64,000 bases of DNA from Haliclystus octoradiatus (lineage: Eukaryota > Cnidaria > Staurozoa > Stauromedusae > Haliclystidae), in the NCBI GenBank assembly GCA_916610825.1, contig OU744452.1, forward strand, positions 17,881,103-17,945,102. Reading direction: 5' to 3'. The first letter of the stretch is position 1. Every line of letters starts with the position of its first letter. A program made the translations under genes and the position numbers. The notes beneath the pieces are model-generated. The model was not told the DNA's origin. It made no database searches and was given only the letters and a program-made list of their open reading frames with translations. This document shows, piece after piece, positions 38,103-57,100 of the stretch.

Positions 38103-41100
38103 ATGTTTTCAAAGTTCACTCCCCGTTTTGCTACGTCAAATTACCATATTTTATACAAATCTGTAACACAATTTGCAAGAGGTTATCAATCTGTAGCAAA
38201 TATGCGTCTTGTACAATTTTCAAAAGAAGGCAGTCAATATATTGGCGCTGAAATTGAGAAAGATGGAGATATTATTGATTTGAATGTTTGCGATAAATCG
38301 CTGCCTAATAATATGATTGATTTATTCAAAGATCAAGAAAGATTCTTACCAATCATTGAAAAGTATGTTTCTTTAATTTTTTATGTGAATATATTTTGGT
38401 TTCGTTTATTGTTGATGGGTTAAATTTTTTTCTAAAAGTTATATAGTTAGAAAATTATTTATTTTGTGTAACTTGTTTTTGGCTTTAGGCATAAGCAAAT
38501 CAGTGGATCCACTCATCCGTGCGGAAAGCAGATGCTGTTTATAATTGTTTGAATTACACAAACAAATCGTTAGATAATCATTTCATTTTGTTATAGCAAT
38601 TCCAGCAATCGTGCGTTGGTTTTCATGCATTTCTAAGATCAAATAACTTCGTAGACACTAAACTTAAGAGTGTCGATGAAATCACAGCATGAATCTTGAC
38701 CACATTGAAAGGAATGCATTGTGCGCGGTCAAGGTCTTATTTTTTCTCAGAATATGTGCAGCTGAAAGCCAATTAATCTGGTGTAATTTTGTGCGGGTGA
38801 ATCACATATATAGGCACATTTTTGATATAATATCTAAATAATCATGGAAAGTATGTCATTTTCTTATAAAATACAGCTAAAATTAGGAAATGCGCGGCTG
38901 AAACTTTAGCTACAAAAATCATTGCGCGGCCAAGATCTTGCCCGCAAACAGCAAACATTCCAGTCTTGAATCTTGACAGTTTGGCACTGGGGCAGGATTT
39001 GATGAAATTGGAGGATTCCGTGACTCTGAAATCCAGGAATTAGTGTCCCGCAACTGAATAATTTGGATCTTTGACACATTTAGATCGGATTTTGTCAATA
39101 TTTTCATTTATTCAGTGTTTTACGCAAGTTTATAATAAAAATTGCCTAACCTGTGTGCATACCCAAATATATTGTTAATTAGATTGGTAGGGTATAAGTA
39201 CAATCCTACTAATCCGAAAAATAGATATTTATTTGGGTCTGCACACATGCTTATCATCACCACGATCTGTTCAGAAACTTCTACAAATAATTTTTTTACA
39301 TGACTGATCAACAAAATAGATTTTGCTAAATATATGTATGAATGTGTGATTTATGTGCTAGGGCTTTGGAACATAAAAGTCACGTCATGAAAAGAGAAAC
39401 AGTCAAATTCAAATCTCCATTGACTGGCGTTGAAAAAATAATTTGTATTGGAATGAATTATTTTGATCATTGTAAAGAACAGAATGTTGAAATTCCAAAG
39501 GCTCCATTGGTCTTTTCAAAATTTCCATCGACAATATCAGATCCTTATGGCCCTGTTGTTAAACCACCGCATACAGAAGTAAGTTCATCGTCACTATAAA
39601 GAGGTCCGCACAGTTGTAGTCGTAGCTGGAGTCTACAAAATATATTTATGTCTGCAAACAAATTTTCTACTTTCCAAAATGCCTGCAGAAGTTGCTTAGG
39701 CTACTTACTTATGAAAGGACAATATTTTAGTGAGAATAATATTGATTCAAACATGCTTAGAATTCATAATTGTTTACTAATTCATAAAAGTCTGCAATAA
39801 AGTCACTCCAAAAGCAGAAAGTTGTGCAATCTCTATAGTCGTACCTTCAGTAATTCCATTGTTCCTAAAATGTGCCTTCGACCAGCAGTCCCAGCGGTCC
39901 CCATTTTATTGAACCCTGTACGGAAGCTTGACTTTTTAGCATTGTGTATATATGCTAAAATCAGATGAGTCCAGAGGCTGGGATAAGGAGGTAGGCCTAG
40001 ACCCAATTGGAATAGAAAGGTGTAACATAATTAGGGTCATATGTGAGGGAGACAGAAAAGACACACTTTTTCTTAGTAAACTTTTTATTGACCGTACTCA
40101 ACGACTGACTTCTTGAGACTCACATTTAACATTCACATAAACTATCTTTATAATGCAATGCACAAACAATAGGATAAAAGGCCTACCTCATAATCACAAT
40201 TTCACAACCTCTAGCTACTCAATCAACAGTAGACAAACAATACAATAAAAACTGCATCAGGAAGCCAACAGTGGCACACTGGCACATACAACTATAATTA
40301 CAATAACATTTATACATTTATTTATGATGCATTTAATATTGTATTGTTCGATCAATAAAACGTTTACTAAGAAAAAGTGTGTCTTTTCTTTATCCCTCGC
40401 ATGGACCCTAATTGTCTTACAAAAGGTCTACTCTGTTGATTTTGTTTTATAAATTACAGTTAGTTATAAATACAGATAGTTTAACCTTTTTAAATTTTAC
40501 ACACAGAGCTTTTAAATTGATTTTTAAACTTGTTGAATTAACTAACAAATTTACATGAACTGTTTATTTCTGTTTCCGTAGCAACTAGACTGGGAAGTTG
40601 AACTTGCTATTGTAATTGGAAAAGGAGGAAGCTACATTAAGGTATAAGTATATAGTGTTTATAATTATTGGTATCAATTCAATGTTTTTAAAAAATCAAT
40701 CTGTAAATGGGTCAAAAGAGTAGTAAATTTAAGCAGAAATATGTATGTTTTCAAGCATTTAACTAAAAAAGAGTAATTGTCAATTAAATAATTAATACTT
40801 TTGAAGAAATCCGAAATCAGATTCAATCTGAAACTAATTACTGGAAAACTGATCTGACCCGACGATAAAACATCCAATCAGAATTCAACAAAAATACAAT
40901 CAAATCAGATTGGATTTACAGACTTGACTTTACAGACAGATTGGATCTGACTGGAACTGAAATACACTAGCACCACTCTGACGAACACACAGATCAAATA
41001 ATTTTGCGTTCAATAATTTATACTGGATCAATTTTTACCCCACTTTCGTAGTAGAGTGGACTTTGCTCGGCTAGAGAAACCCTGGCATACATGATTACTT

Positions 41101-43413
41101 GAAATGGTAGGCCTATATACAGTGAAACCTGTATAAAGCAGCCATTATAAATAGATGGCCTTTATATACAGGTTCGATTCAATAGAAAATACTATTTTAG
41201 ACATTGCAACTTTGAAAGAGTGACCATATAGACAGGTGGCCGCTGTATAGAGGTGACCGCAATAACAGCTTTGACTGTAGTGTAATTTGAATATGGAAAT
41301 CATTGCTCTAGCCTCTAGGATGGCTATCCTGTATAGTGGAATCCCATCATAAAAGAACCATACCAGTAACAATGCTGCTTTCTGCATTGATCTCCAATTA
41401 GAAACGAGATGATATTGCTGTAATTTGTTTCAAACATATTTCAAATTTCACAGGAAGAAAATGTGATGGAGCATATTGCTGGTTACACTGTTGCTCATGA
41501 TGTTAGCGCTAGAGATTGGCAAATGAATAAAAATGGCGGACAATGGTTGCTTGGCAAAACATTTGATACATTCTGTCCTCTTGGACCATGTTTGGTAACA
41601 CCAAATAGTCTTTCAGGTACAGATTTTTTTGTTGCATTTATCATTGAGCTATAAACCGGGTCAGCTAGTAACTTTTCTGATCGGGGTGGGTGGTTAATTA
41701 GTTGGTTAGTGTTTTCAGAGTGTGTGTGAGTTTAATGGCCGGATGCCCTTCCTGACTTTTTACACCGGGGTGGGTGGTTAATTAGTTGGTTAGTGTTTTG
41801 AGAGTGTGTGTGAGTTTAATGGTCGGATGCCCTTCCTGACTTTTTACACCGGGGTGGGTGGTTAATTAGTTGGTTAGTGTTTTCAGAGTGTGTGTGAGTT
41901 TAATGGCCGGATGCACTTCCTGACTTTTTACACCGGGGTGGGTGGTTAATTAGTTGGTTAGTGTTTTGAGAGTGTGTGTGAGTTTAATGGTCGGATGCCC
42001 TTCCTGACTTTTTACACCGGGGTGGGTGGTTAATTAGTTGGTTAGTGTTTTGAGAGTGTGTGTGAGTTTAATGGTCGGATGCCCTTCCTGACTTTTTACA
42101 CCGAGGTGGGTGGTTAATTAGTTGGTTAGTGTTTTCAGAGTGTGTGTGAGTTTAATGGTCGGATGCCCTTCCTGACTTTTTACACCGGGGTGGTTGGTTA
42201 ATTAGCTGGTTAGTGTTTTGAGAGTGTGTGTGAGTTTAATGGCCGGATACCCTTCATGACACTAACCAATAATGATCTTGTCAGGGATTGAACCCAATAC
42301 CATGCAGTCTTGGAACCATCATATTTTAATTAAGCTGCATATAGCACATTTCATTATCAGCTACTTACAATAAAAATGACATCAATATGCCACAGAAGTT
42401 AACATTAATTCACACTCGCTCATTCAACCCATAACCTATCCGGCATTCTATATAACCATTTTATACAACTTCAAAACACGTATATTGATGATTACACGTC
42501 TCCTTATTAATTCCAAAATAGTAACTGGTAACTGCGTTAACCCTTTATTCTAACAGTTTCATTCATACTCAGTGCCCGTCACAGTCAATAGCCCCTCACT
42601 ATGGATCAATAAAATTGTGAAGACCTTGTGAAAAATTGTGAAAAAATGCACTACGTTTTAATGACACCAAAATGTAATGAAAAGGTTGTGAAAAATTTAC
42701 AAACTTTTCCATCTCGCAAAAATGTAATGAAAAAGTTGTGAAATCTAGAAATCTGAAATCTGAAATTTGAATATTATTATATTTTAATGGCTTTTAGATC
42801 CAGTTCATTGACATATGAATACCCCTGTGAAAGAAAACAGTTCATGAACATTAAATGCCCCAGTTTTAATGAACTGTTCATGAACAATTCAAAGTTTTGA
42901 AATCTTTGTCGAGTTCATGAACTGATTGATCTTTGCAGTGGGTAGATGATTATATTAAAATGTTTGAATGAACTCTTCAAAAATTACTTAATTTATCTCT
43001 ATGTACCGTGTGTTCATGTTCCCCCAATGATGCTTGAAAAATCTTGTGAAAAATTTGGTTGATATTTTTGCAATTAGAAAAATCTTGTGAAAATATTGTG
43101 AAGAATGGACAACGTTTTAATAACACCAAAATGCAATGAAAAAGTTGTGAAAAATTTACAAACTTTTCCATCTCGCAAAAATGTAATGAAAAAGTTGTGA
43201 AATCTAGGAATCTGAACAAGCATAAATGAGCATCTGTGCTTACGGATGTGACTATCAGTAATCATGTAGTTAACTGAAAACGAAATATTACATATTATTT
43301 TTAGATCCACATAATTTGGGTATTAGATGCCGTGTCAATGGCGAAATTATGCAAGATTCAAATACAAATAATTTGGTATTTAACACAAACAAATTGATTC
43401 CATATCTTTCAAG
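38103..43413 (+). CDS. FAHD2: FAHD2-like fumarylacetoacetate hydrolase domain protein, 3'-truncated (unit 1)
   Basis: Five exons in phase: 38103-38362, 39362-39578, 40582-40641, 41454-41616 and 43305-43413, all GT-AG, giving 269 residues. The N-terminus ([19 protein letters not shown]) looks like a mitochondrial presequence ahead of [10 protein letters not shown]. Exon 2 has [20 protein letters not shown] with the His-x-x-Glu pair of the family. Exon 3 has the metal-binding [11 protein letters not shown], exon 4 has [11 protein letters not shown] and [18 protein letters not shown], and exon 5 has [14 protein letters not shown]. Family members act on acylpyruvate-type substrates; the FAHD2 substrate is unsettled. 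The last exon(s), with the conserved YPGDVILTGTPPGVG region, about 60-70 residues, is absent before unit 2 begins. A donor (GTAGGA) is still present at 43414. Confidence 0.88.
38363..39361. other. FAHD2 intron 1
   Basis: No repeat or RNA gene recognised; several GCGCGG(C/T)CAAGATCTT-like phrases recur (38713, 38890, 38932). Confidence 0.4.
40033..40409. mobile_element. 377-bp MITE with long inverted ends
   Basis: About 58-bp inverted termini. The left starts AGGGTCATATGTGAGGG and continues AAAAGACACACTTTTTCTTA; the right carries TAAGAAAAAGTGTGTCTTTT and ends ATGGACCCT. AATT flanks both sides as a possible 4-bp duplication, though it could be part of the palindrome. In FAHD2 intron 2. Confidence 0.8.
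41120..41277. mobile_element. Pogo/Tigger-like MITE, copy 4
   Basis: 158 bp, CAGTGAAACCTGTATAAAGC to AACAGCTTTGACTG, TA duplicated at 41118-41119 and 41278-41279. In FAHD2 intron 3. Confidence 0.8.
41682..42255. repeat. 84-bp minisatellite, about 6.8 units
   Basis: Unit starts fall at 41682, 41766, 41850, 41934, 42018, 42102 and 42186. Each has CGGGGTGGGTGGTTAATTAG, GTGTGTGTGAGTTTAATGG and CGGATGCCCTTCCTGAC. Units differ by single bases (CAG/GAG, GGCC/GGTC). Located in FAHD2 intron 4. Confidence 0.95.
42256..42345 (-). repeat. tRNA-derived SINE head joined to the minisatellite
   Basis: The minus strand has GGGTTCAATCCCTGAC, a Pol III B-box-like block, directly before the array. The array reads GTCAGGAAGGGCATCCGGCC in the same direction, a phrase common in animal tRNA-derived SINE bodies (from memory). 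A box A was not confirmed. Confidence 0.5.
42621..43215. repeat. Two 137-bp direct repeats rich in TTGTGAAA
   Basis: 42621-42757 and 43081-43215 share ACGTTTTAAT.ACACCAAAATG and ACAAACTTTTCCATCTCGC. Between them GTTCATGAAC palindromes occur three times (about 42839, 42868 and 42912). FAHD2 intron 4. Confidence 0.75.
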
Positions 43414-44743
<1,330 letters not shown>

Positions 44744-44770
44744 TTACGAATTATTTACGAATAATTTACG

Positions 44771-45364
44771 AAGCACTTTCCGAAGACAAGCAAGCTACAC
44801 AAGATTTTCAATCAAAACACGCTAAAAGTAAGTTACAGTTGTACTTCCAATATGAAAACAATCATTACTAACCACAACAAGAACTTAACAAATACAGAAA
44901 TGGAAGTAACAGAAAATGCGCAATTATGCAACTGCCGCACAAAGGAAAATTGTCCATTAAACAATAGATGCCTTATGGAAGGATTAATCTACAACGCCAA
45001 AGTGACTACCCCGGAAGACCAAGAGGGTAAAAATTACATCGGTCTAACGGAAAACTCTTTCAAGACACGCTACACACAGCACACAAGCACATTCCGGCAT
45101 GATAAACATACCCACAACACGCAACTATCAAAATATATTTGGGAACAGAAGGACAAAGCCACCGACTACAACATCGAATGGACAGCTCTATCGAGAGCAA
45201 AGCCATACAATAATATAACGAAAAGATGCCAGCTATGCCTGGCAGAAAAATATCATATCATTTGTTCCAAAAAAGCATTACTTAACAAAAGATCTGAGTT
45301 AATTTCAAAATGTAGGCACGAGAATAAATTTTATTTTACTAATTATAAATCGACTAAAACATAA
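44771..45364 (+). mobile_element. PLE-A at the duplication junction (hybrid copy)
   Basis: A truncated PLE-A starting at the KHFPKTSKL codons, with open frame through the cysteine linker and GIY-YIG core to the stop at 45362-45364. Compared with 17907-18500 it has seven substitutions in 44771-45160 (44800, 44884, 44906, 45061, 45112, 45125 and 45160) and none after. Its upstream flank is unrelated to that of the left copy. Confidence 0.9.
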
Positions 45365-45503
45365 CCTGTAACAATTAAATGCTGCATAGGAAACGATCAC
45401 AAAGAAAACACGCACATTGCGATACAATAGGCTTTATCCCATTTAACAATAGCTGCGATTTATGTAAGTTTATATCAGAGGTACCATGTATGTTTTTTAT
45501 TAT

Positions 45504-45650
45504 CTAGTTTTAACTGTCTGATGATCGCAATAAAGCGTGAAACTTCAAGTTACAGTAACAAAATGTGTAGTCTTTGACTCCTCTATTTATATTTACAGCT
45601 CTGTCAACAGAAGTTGAGCACTGTTTTACTGCTATTGGATAATATTTATT
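45504..45650 (+). repeat. PLE-A terminal repeat, unit 2
   Basis: Identical to 18640-18786; hammerhead-like core at 45518-45543. Confidence 0.7.
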
Positions 45651-45651
45651 A

Positions 45652-46134
<483 letters not shown>

Positions 46135-46223
46135 ATTATTATTATTATTCACGCTCTGTCAAATGACATCGAGCACTATATCAACTGCTGTTAGATACCA
46201 TATCATCATTATTATTATTACAT

Positions 46224-49550
<3,327 letters not shown>

Positions 49551-49635
49551 TAAATAGAGGAGTCAAAGACTACACATTTTGTTACTGTAACTTAAAGTTT
49601 CACGCTTAATTGCGATCATCAAACTGTGAATTAGG
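49551..49635 (-). repeat. PLE-A terminal repeat, inverted, unit 2
   Basis: Identical to 22615-22700. Confidence 0.8.
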
Positions 49636-50679
49636 CCTATTGTACAATGCTTGCTCAAAAATAATTTATTAACATGCTTTAACTATAATAATAGAGCTAA
49701 TGTTTCCGTTTGTGTTAAAGAAAGTCAGATGCATACTTATTAAATGTTTCACATGCACAACAGCACCTTACTATTTAATCTAATATCAGATGTATAGTGG
49801 TATAACTGTTGTTGCCAAAAATTGGTTTATACAGCCAAGATTTAATGGCGAAAGAATTGATACTTGTCTGATTGTCTGAGATATATATGTGTGATTTAGC
49901 TGATATATTTAGCTGTGATTTTTCAAAGATGCTGCAATGAGACAATTTGCTAAGAAAATGATCTATTGAGCTACGGCATATTGTCTTTTAAGCTGCGATC
50001 TATTAAAGATGTGTCTATGAGACAATTTACTGAGAAAATGATCGATGAAGTTAATTTCATGCAAAACCCCAGCCAAAATGACGTTTATTTCACCAGCATT
50101 GGTAGGACGCTGGCTGTTGCTTGTAGTTGAATTTTACGTCTTTTCATTTTAAAGACGATCAAAACTGTCGCCGACAGCGTGAACATTCCCTTCTTGACAT
50201 AGTTTCACTGAAATGTTGACGAGATGGCCAATTTTATTTCCAGCATCGATGAAATAAGAGGATTTATTTCCCGAATGGACAACATTCATAAACTAAGTAA
50301 TTCCTTCTGTCTTTGTATCTTAAATACAGCAATCAGGAATAGATTCGATTAAGTCCCTAGTGTTTTGGAATATGTTTATATATGTATAGCTTTGTTATTT
50401 TTTTCATTTCAAACATGAAAATGGTAGTAATTGTTGACTACCGAAACGTTTATCAAAGTAAAAATTTTCAAGTGATGAAAGCGACATTCCGTTTGAAAAT
50501 ATTAATATTACTTTATTACGAATTTACAAGTTCACAAACTGTTTTCTTCGGCTTGGTGTACACAATAATAGGTCAATTTTTCTTGACTAGATAATCTTGC
50601 AATTTGTATCATATTAACTTGATATGCCTTATTCTTTCTATAGAATCTTCAAATTCTGTATTTCATGAGATTGCGTAGA

Positions 50680-51000
50680 ACCCTTTCTGTATTTTTCCGA
50701 AACTATGGGAGCTGCACACGTCTCTTGGTGTCCCTAATCCTCACTGTATTTTCAAGGAGCAATTGGAGCTGCAGGTGTCAGGGCATCCCTCCTTTTGAGC
50801 CCATGCATTCCCGAGAAACCCTCTGTATAGTCTCAGGGTCTATGAAAGCTGCAGGTGTCTTGATGTCCGTAAACTCCCGCTTTTGAGCTGTGTATGTCCA
50901 AAAAGCCTTCACTATCTCCCAGAATCAATGGGAGCTGCAGGCGTCTGGGTTTCACTGCACCCTACTTTTGAGCCCATGTATGGCCAAGAAGCCTTCTTTC
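50680..51000. repeat. Degenerate tandem repeat, unit 2
   Basis: Counterpart of 23745-24065. Confidence 0.6.
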
Positions 51001-51100
51001 TTTTCCACCTTTCGTCTCTTCTACGTGCGATAACAATTAAAACAATAAACAAGCTGAAGTTATCTTGAACTACTTAATCATTACTAGAACTTTTATTTTA

Positions 51101-54100
51101 TTAGTTATCATCATCTTCCAATGGTGTAATGGAGGTATTCATAAAACGATAATAACTATGATACCAAAACACTCCACATAACATCATACCAAATAACATT
51201 GCCGTTGTTGCTCTAACAAGATCTTGAGAAGGATGTGGTAACGGTGTACTACCAACATAAATAACAAATTCAACTTTCAGATGACATAATGTTAAAAATG
51301 ACTGTCTATCATCTTGAACTCTGAAATGGTATAATCCAGAACCTTTGAAATCAAGTTTGTTGTTAACAGATGAACGGATAATAATCCGTGATGAATCCGT
51401 TACAGAACCACTACTTTTAATCAATTCAAAATCCTTGCGATTATTTAACTCTTCAAGGATATAGTCATTTTGGAATATGGTTGGAATGTTGGTTTCATCT
51501 CGCTGAAGTTTTAATGAAATAGGCAACTGTTCACGATAGACCATACGATACACCCGTTCGATACAATCGGAATCTTCGATTAAGGAGGATACACGAGAAT
51601 TGGTATTGCATCCGCATTTGTCCCTATTGGAAATAGAGGGAAAATAATTAAGGAAATGTGTTATAAGTATTTAGAAATGATCTTATTTACTCATCTGCTT
51701 CTGGATGATAGTTGATGCTCTGATAGGGGTATAAAATCCCCCTGTCTTCCAGACAACTTTTCCCGATCTCCTTTGATCTCTTGATAAGTTAAATTTTGAT
51801 GATGTTCCCTGTACTGGCTTTTACTCAAATTCACAGTATGACGATGCCGATGCAGTGTCAAACTTTCAGAACAATTGTGCCTCAAAAATATTTGGATAAC
51901 ACCGAAGAATATTATGATTGTCATGATATCTGAAATACATAATGACTCGTTCAAAATGCACTATTCTGCTCAAGAAACATACTCAATTATTTTCAGCATT
52001 TTAACAAGCTTTTTACCTGCTCCACCTGGGCAATCATGAATCTTTATTGCTCACAGTCTGTTTTAGTCTTCCTATATTCATATCAGGGTTTCATAATAAC
52101 TTAATTATTGTTACTTAAGTTTCATTCAGCGTTAATTTAGAAAACATTTTCTAATTATTGTTAAGTTTCATGCAATGTGCGATGAACAGACAGTTTATTA
52201 GTCAGTGTTGGCACAAGAGAGGCGTTCAGGGAGAATATGAGAAAGAAAATCGGGGTGCTATTTACTTTGCGTTCACCAATTAAACAGAAGGAACTTAAAT
52301 TGTCAAATTTTGTCCTTTTTATCAGCACTTGTTCGTGACAATTTGGGAGTCAAAGTTACAAACCATTCAAAGTGCAATTTCTCAGTTTTCACTAACGAAT
52401 ATTTATTAAATGTTACCAAATAATAAAGTGAAAGCTTCAATCTGCTAATTAGAACTAAATATCTCGTCTCTTAGAAGATGAAAATACAGGGGGAAATACA
52501 TGAGAATTCAATCGTAAAATGAACAAAATTACCTGTTTTTAGCTTTTTCGCATTGCTTGTAAACAACTGCACTTTGTGAACTTGAATATTTGCTATTGAA
52601 TAAAGTCTTGCTTCTATCAACATTGTAAATATGTTTTGTTAAAGGTATAGCAATCCCCTTATCAGAGGGTGGACGATAGTTTGTAGGTAAATCTTTATAT
52701 CGTTCAATGTCATTACTATCCATTACAGTATTACGTAGAAATTCTAATGGATCGTAAATAATAGGATATTCAAATAAAAGTTTTTTGCCAAGTGGACATG
52801 AACTTATTATTACAATTGTTTTTGTCAGTTTAGAGCATAATGATTTGAAAACACGACTTGTGAGTGTTAAAGTTGTATACTTTGATACATTAAGAAAACT
52901 TGCTTTTTGTTGCAATATAATCTTCTTTATATGATGTGTTCTTGTACACTGATTTATTTCACGTATATCGAATTGTTGTGTATTACTAAATATGACGTTG
53001 AATAATGGATAAAAATCTTTTATTGATTCTCCTGTAATTAATTTTGCAGTAAAATTTAATTCTAACCTTTCATTAGCGTCAAGGTAAACTGTTTGATTCC
53101 AGTTATTATTCAATGATAATTCTATTGGACATGATTCAATATTTTTCCTAATCTTTGATGAATCAAGTTTACATATTTTATCAACTTTGGTCATATTCCA
53201 TGGAATCTCTGTCATGAATTCCAAAATAAAATTATTCTCTGAATTCGTTTCATTTATTAACCCAATATATTTCTTAAAATGTATAAAATCGCCTGTCTTT
53301 AATCCAATATCTCTGTTGTTTGTATTAAACATGTAATATTTATTATTCGTATTAACTCCAGATAGATTTCCATTTATCGCGTAACAGTTTTCTTTCGAAG
53401 TTAAATAGTAGTATTGGATAGCAAATTCAGATTTCCATTCAAGAATATTGATTGTTTTTCTAGAATCTTCTATACACGATGCTTGTGCCATACTGTCATT
53501 AGATATCCATTCTATTATACAATGTTTTGATATACTAGGTAGACTTATAGTTGTACCTATATCATTAAGTTTCCAAATTCCTAGCTTGTCGTCATCTAAT
53601 AATTTGATTGAAAATCTCCCATTTTCGTCAGGGTAGAACTCCAGTTTTCGTTTCCGAATTCCAATTTCTATATCATTAATATTTTCTATTTCACACCATT
53701 GACTTGCTTTATTTATTGAAAATTTATTAAAATATCCACTGTTTTGAGCGTATTCAGCTATACATAATTCTGCTTGATTATAATCTTTTATTATTATTAC
53801 TGATGGTATGAATAAATACTGATATGGTTTGACTACAAAATCTGGTAACAATCTTGTATTATTCTCATAACTCATATTTTGATAAAAATAAATATTTTCA
53901 AATTTACGAAGAGCAATCGTAATTAACTCAAAGGCAAAGTTAATGTTTTCAAGGGATTCAATTTGTAATTGATTAATTTTCAGATTTTCCAAGTTTAATT
54001 TCATAAGGTAGTTAGGATGAATAGTGAAAATCAAAAAACTAACATCAAAATCGATCATGGGAGCTTTTTGAATGCTATGAACATCATTTTGACTGAATAT

Positions 54101-57100
54101 ATGCATGAAATCTCCTCCGAAGTTCTTTGATATCCATATCTGGAAGTTTGAAAAGATTAGAAAAAACCATAATATAATAATCAGATTATGTTACACATGC
54201 CCAGGTGGAGATTCAAGATCGTTCAAAATTTCAATATTTTATAATCAAAACAAATGAAAAGTTGAAACATTTTGAAAATCTTGTAAATTGATACTGTAAA
54301 ATTTCACAAGAATCTGGAAAAGGAACCCCTTGGCACATCCTGAATATAGTCGGTGTATGGAAGTAGCTCTCCCGAGTACCGATGTAGTGAATCTCACTAG
54401 CTATATAATTTACAAGAAAAATAACGACAGAATAATGCAAGCAAAACTTTCTGTACCTTACATACAATCTATTTGGCAAAAAATTATCGAGTTCATAGTT
54501 CATTATGAACATTATGTATTGTGATCAAATCAAGACCAGCCGAAATTAATCCAATTCAATTTAAGGATTAATTAAATTGTGCAATCTAGGGATATAGTCC
54601 AATTCAATCTAGGAATCAATTTAATTGTGATCTATAGAGATCACAATCTAATCTTGCTATATTTTTCAGACCGACTATACTACAGTCAAACCTGTTATAA
54701 CGGTCACCTCTATATGGCGGCCACCTGTCTATAGTGGTCACTCTTGATATGTCTAAAATAGTATTTTCTTTTGAATCAGCCCTGTATATAAAGACCATCT
54801 GCTTATAGTGGTCAATTTATCTACCTCTCATAGCTGGTTGTTATATACAGGTTTCACTGTACTTACTTCTGTAAGGAAGGCTAAAATTTCACTACAAAAA
54901 ATTAAAACTTGCGGCATAACCAGATGCATGCAATATCGATGTAGCGTAATTCGAATGACAGTTTACCTGCCATAATGGTTGTTACGTTTGCATATAACTG
55001 GATATTTTATTCTTATTTATTAACTGTATCATTATGAAGTATAGGTTTCTAGATTATTCTTGAAAATTCTTACTAAAAATGATGTCATAGTTATGAAGAA
55101 TGAAGAATTGATTAGTATTTATACCTCATTGCCAATTGCAATATAAGTATTCCATTGAATAGTGAGTGAATTTATTCTAAAGGTATCAGGGAACTTATAA
55201 AGTAGATATAACTCTTCTCCGTTACACGTTTCTCTGTTGAAAACGTATCTCCAAATTCTGGAACCGTTCTAGAATAAAAAAACATTGAGATTGATAATAG
55301 CGATCAACAAAAAAAGCAAAATAGTTGCTATAGCTAGATTTATTATAATATTGTAAAATGCTATCTTACAGATTGAACATGAGGCTCAATGCAATATATA
55401 TATATATATATATAATATAGCAAAGCTTGAAATGATAATAACAATTGTTAGAGTATGAGACAGTCATATTTGCCAGAACCATCTATTTACAGGAGTTGGG
55501 ACACGCTTCCATGTGCCGCTATATCGTCTCCTATTGGACAGATGCCAATCACGTGATTTTTAGACGCCATTCGTGTTCCTTCGGCACCAGGGTTCTTGTT
55601 CTTTCGGAACCAGGTTTTCCGTTTTAAGCGCAATAGTATTTGAAATAAAAGTATTGTTCACTATTCCAACTGGGGACAAGAACTAGAAAAAAGTAGTCTT
55701 TGCCAGGCCAAAAAAAAAGGAAATGGCGTGAGTGTACCGACTCTTGTAAATAGATGTCTCTGATATTTGTTACTTGAAGTTTCACACAGAGAAGATCATC
55801 AAGCAATATATTCACTTTCTTCAATTCAATTTATTTATTATAGATTTACTGATAATAAATTTAAAAAAATCAATTATATTAAGTGTATACTCAGATACAC
55901 ATGTTTATATTAAAGTGCTCAATGTCGAGTCATAGTTCCACTAGATAAAATATGGGTGGGAGAAACAGAGCAATATAGACTAAGTGACAAAGATGAGACA
56001 GAAGCATTTTTCCGTTATTCAGAGTTTGAACGCGTGGAGATTGGAAGAATGGAATTCTCTCTGGAATATCTAAGGATAGCGGATGGAATGGTTATGGTGC
56101 ATTGTTGAGCATTGACAATCAAGGCCTATCTGCTATGAAATCTGTTAAAATTAATCTGCAGTATCGAAATTAATATCAATAACAGCATTTATCCTCATTG
56201 CTCTCAGCAAAAAGAGATACTCCTCTAGAAATAAAGGAGTGGTACGTGTGCCTTCGGTATGGCGACACCGTCTCAATTTGCTTATCTAGTAATGTCAGTA
56301 AGGACAATACACTCTTTGCTAGTATTGTTGTGCCTCGTTTCTATTATCAGCCTCTTTAATTAAATATGTAGCACATTGATTCTAGAATTAGAATGTGGAG
56401 TATGCGGTGCGAAGAACACGCGATTATATATGAATATACATCTTCAAGTTATTATGAAACATTTGCATTATTTGTGTCTTTATCGATGATCTATCATACA
56501 CAACATTTGGATTGAGCCTTGAAGCTCAACAGTGTCAATAGAAATTATATAATTTTCATAGTTACCTGTTCATCATAATGTGAAGTTACAATTGCCATCA
56601 CTTCATCATCATATTGAGCATCAATGATATCCTCACTATTGTTATATAGTACATTAATCGCTATTACATTCGATAACAAAGGTGATACCAGCGTTATAGT
56701 TGAATTGTGTATCGCTAGAACTATGATGATAGAACTGCTGTTGCTCTTTTCTTGCAAAGGACATATTTGAACATTTGATGAATAACCAATGAATGACGTG
56801 TAATTTTTTATTGGTTCCAAGGAAGACACCTGAATAACAAATATTACACAGGAAAAAATTTAATTATTGTAAGAACATCTTTCCATTGGATAGATGCCAG
56901 TCACCTGATTTATGGACACCATTTTCGCTCCGTCAACTGCAGGCTTGCGAAATTTGAATAAAGCACGCGAAAGTAAAATTTTGAATTCGGAAACAAAATT
57001 TAACCTTTTCAATGGAACGATAATGACGGTTATCGAGCCTCAATACTTGCATGTCCCTACTCTTAATAAATAGATGGCTCTGTTATAACTTGTTTTAAGT

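Noticed and set aside
41682..42255. CRISPR-like appearance of regularly spaced repeats
   Set aside because: The whole 84-bp unit repeats with no unique spacers, in an animal intron.
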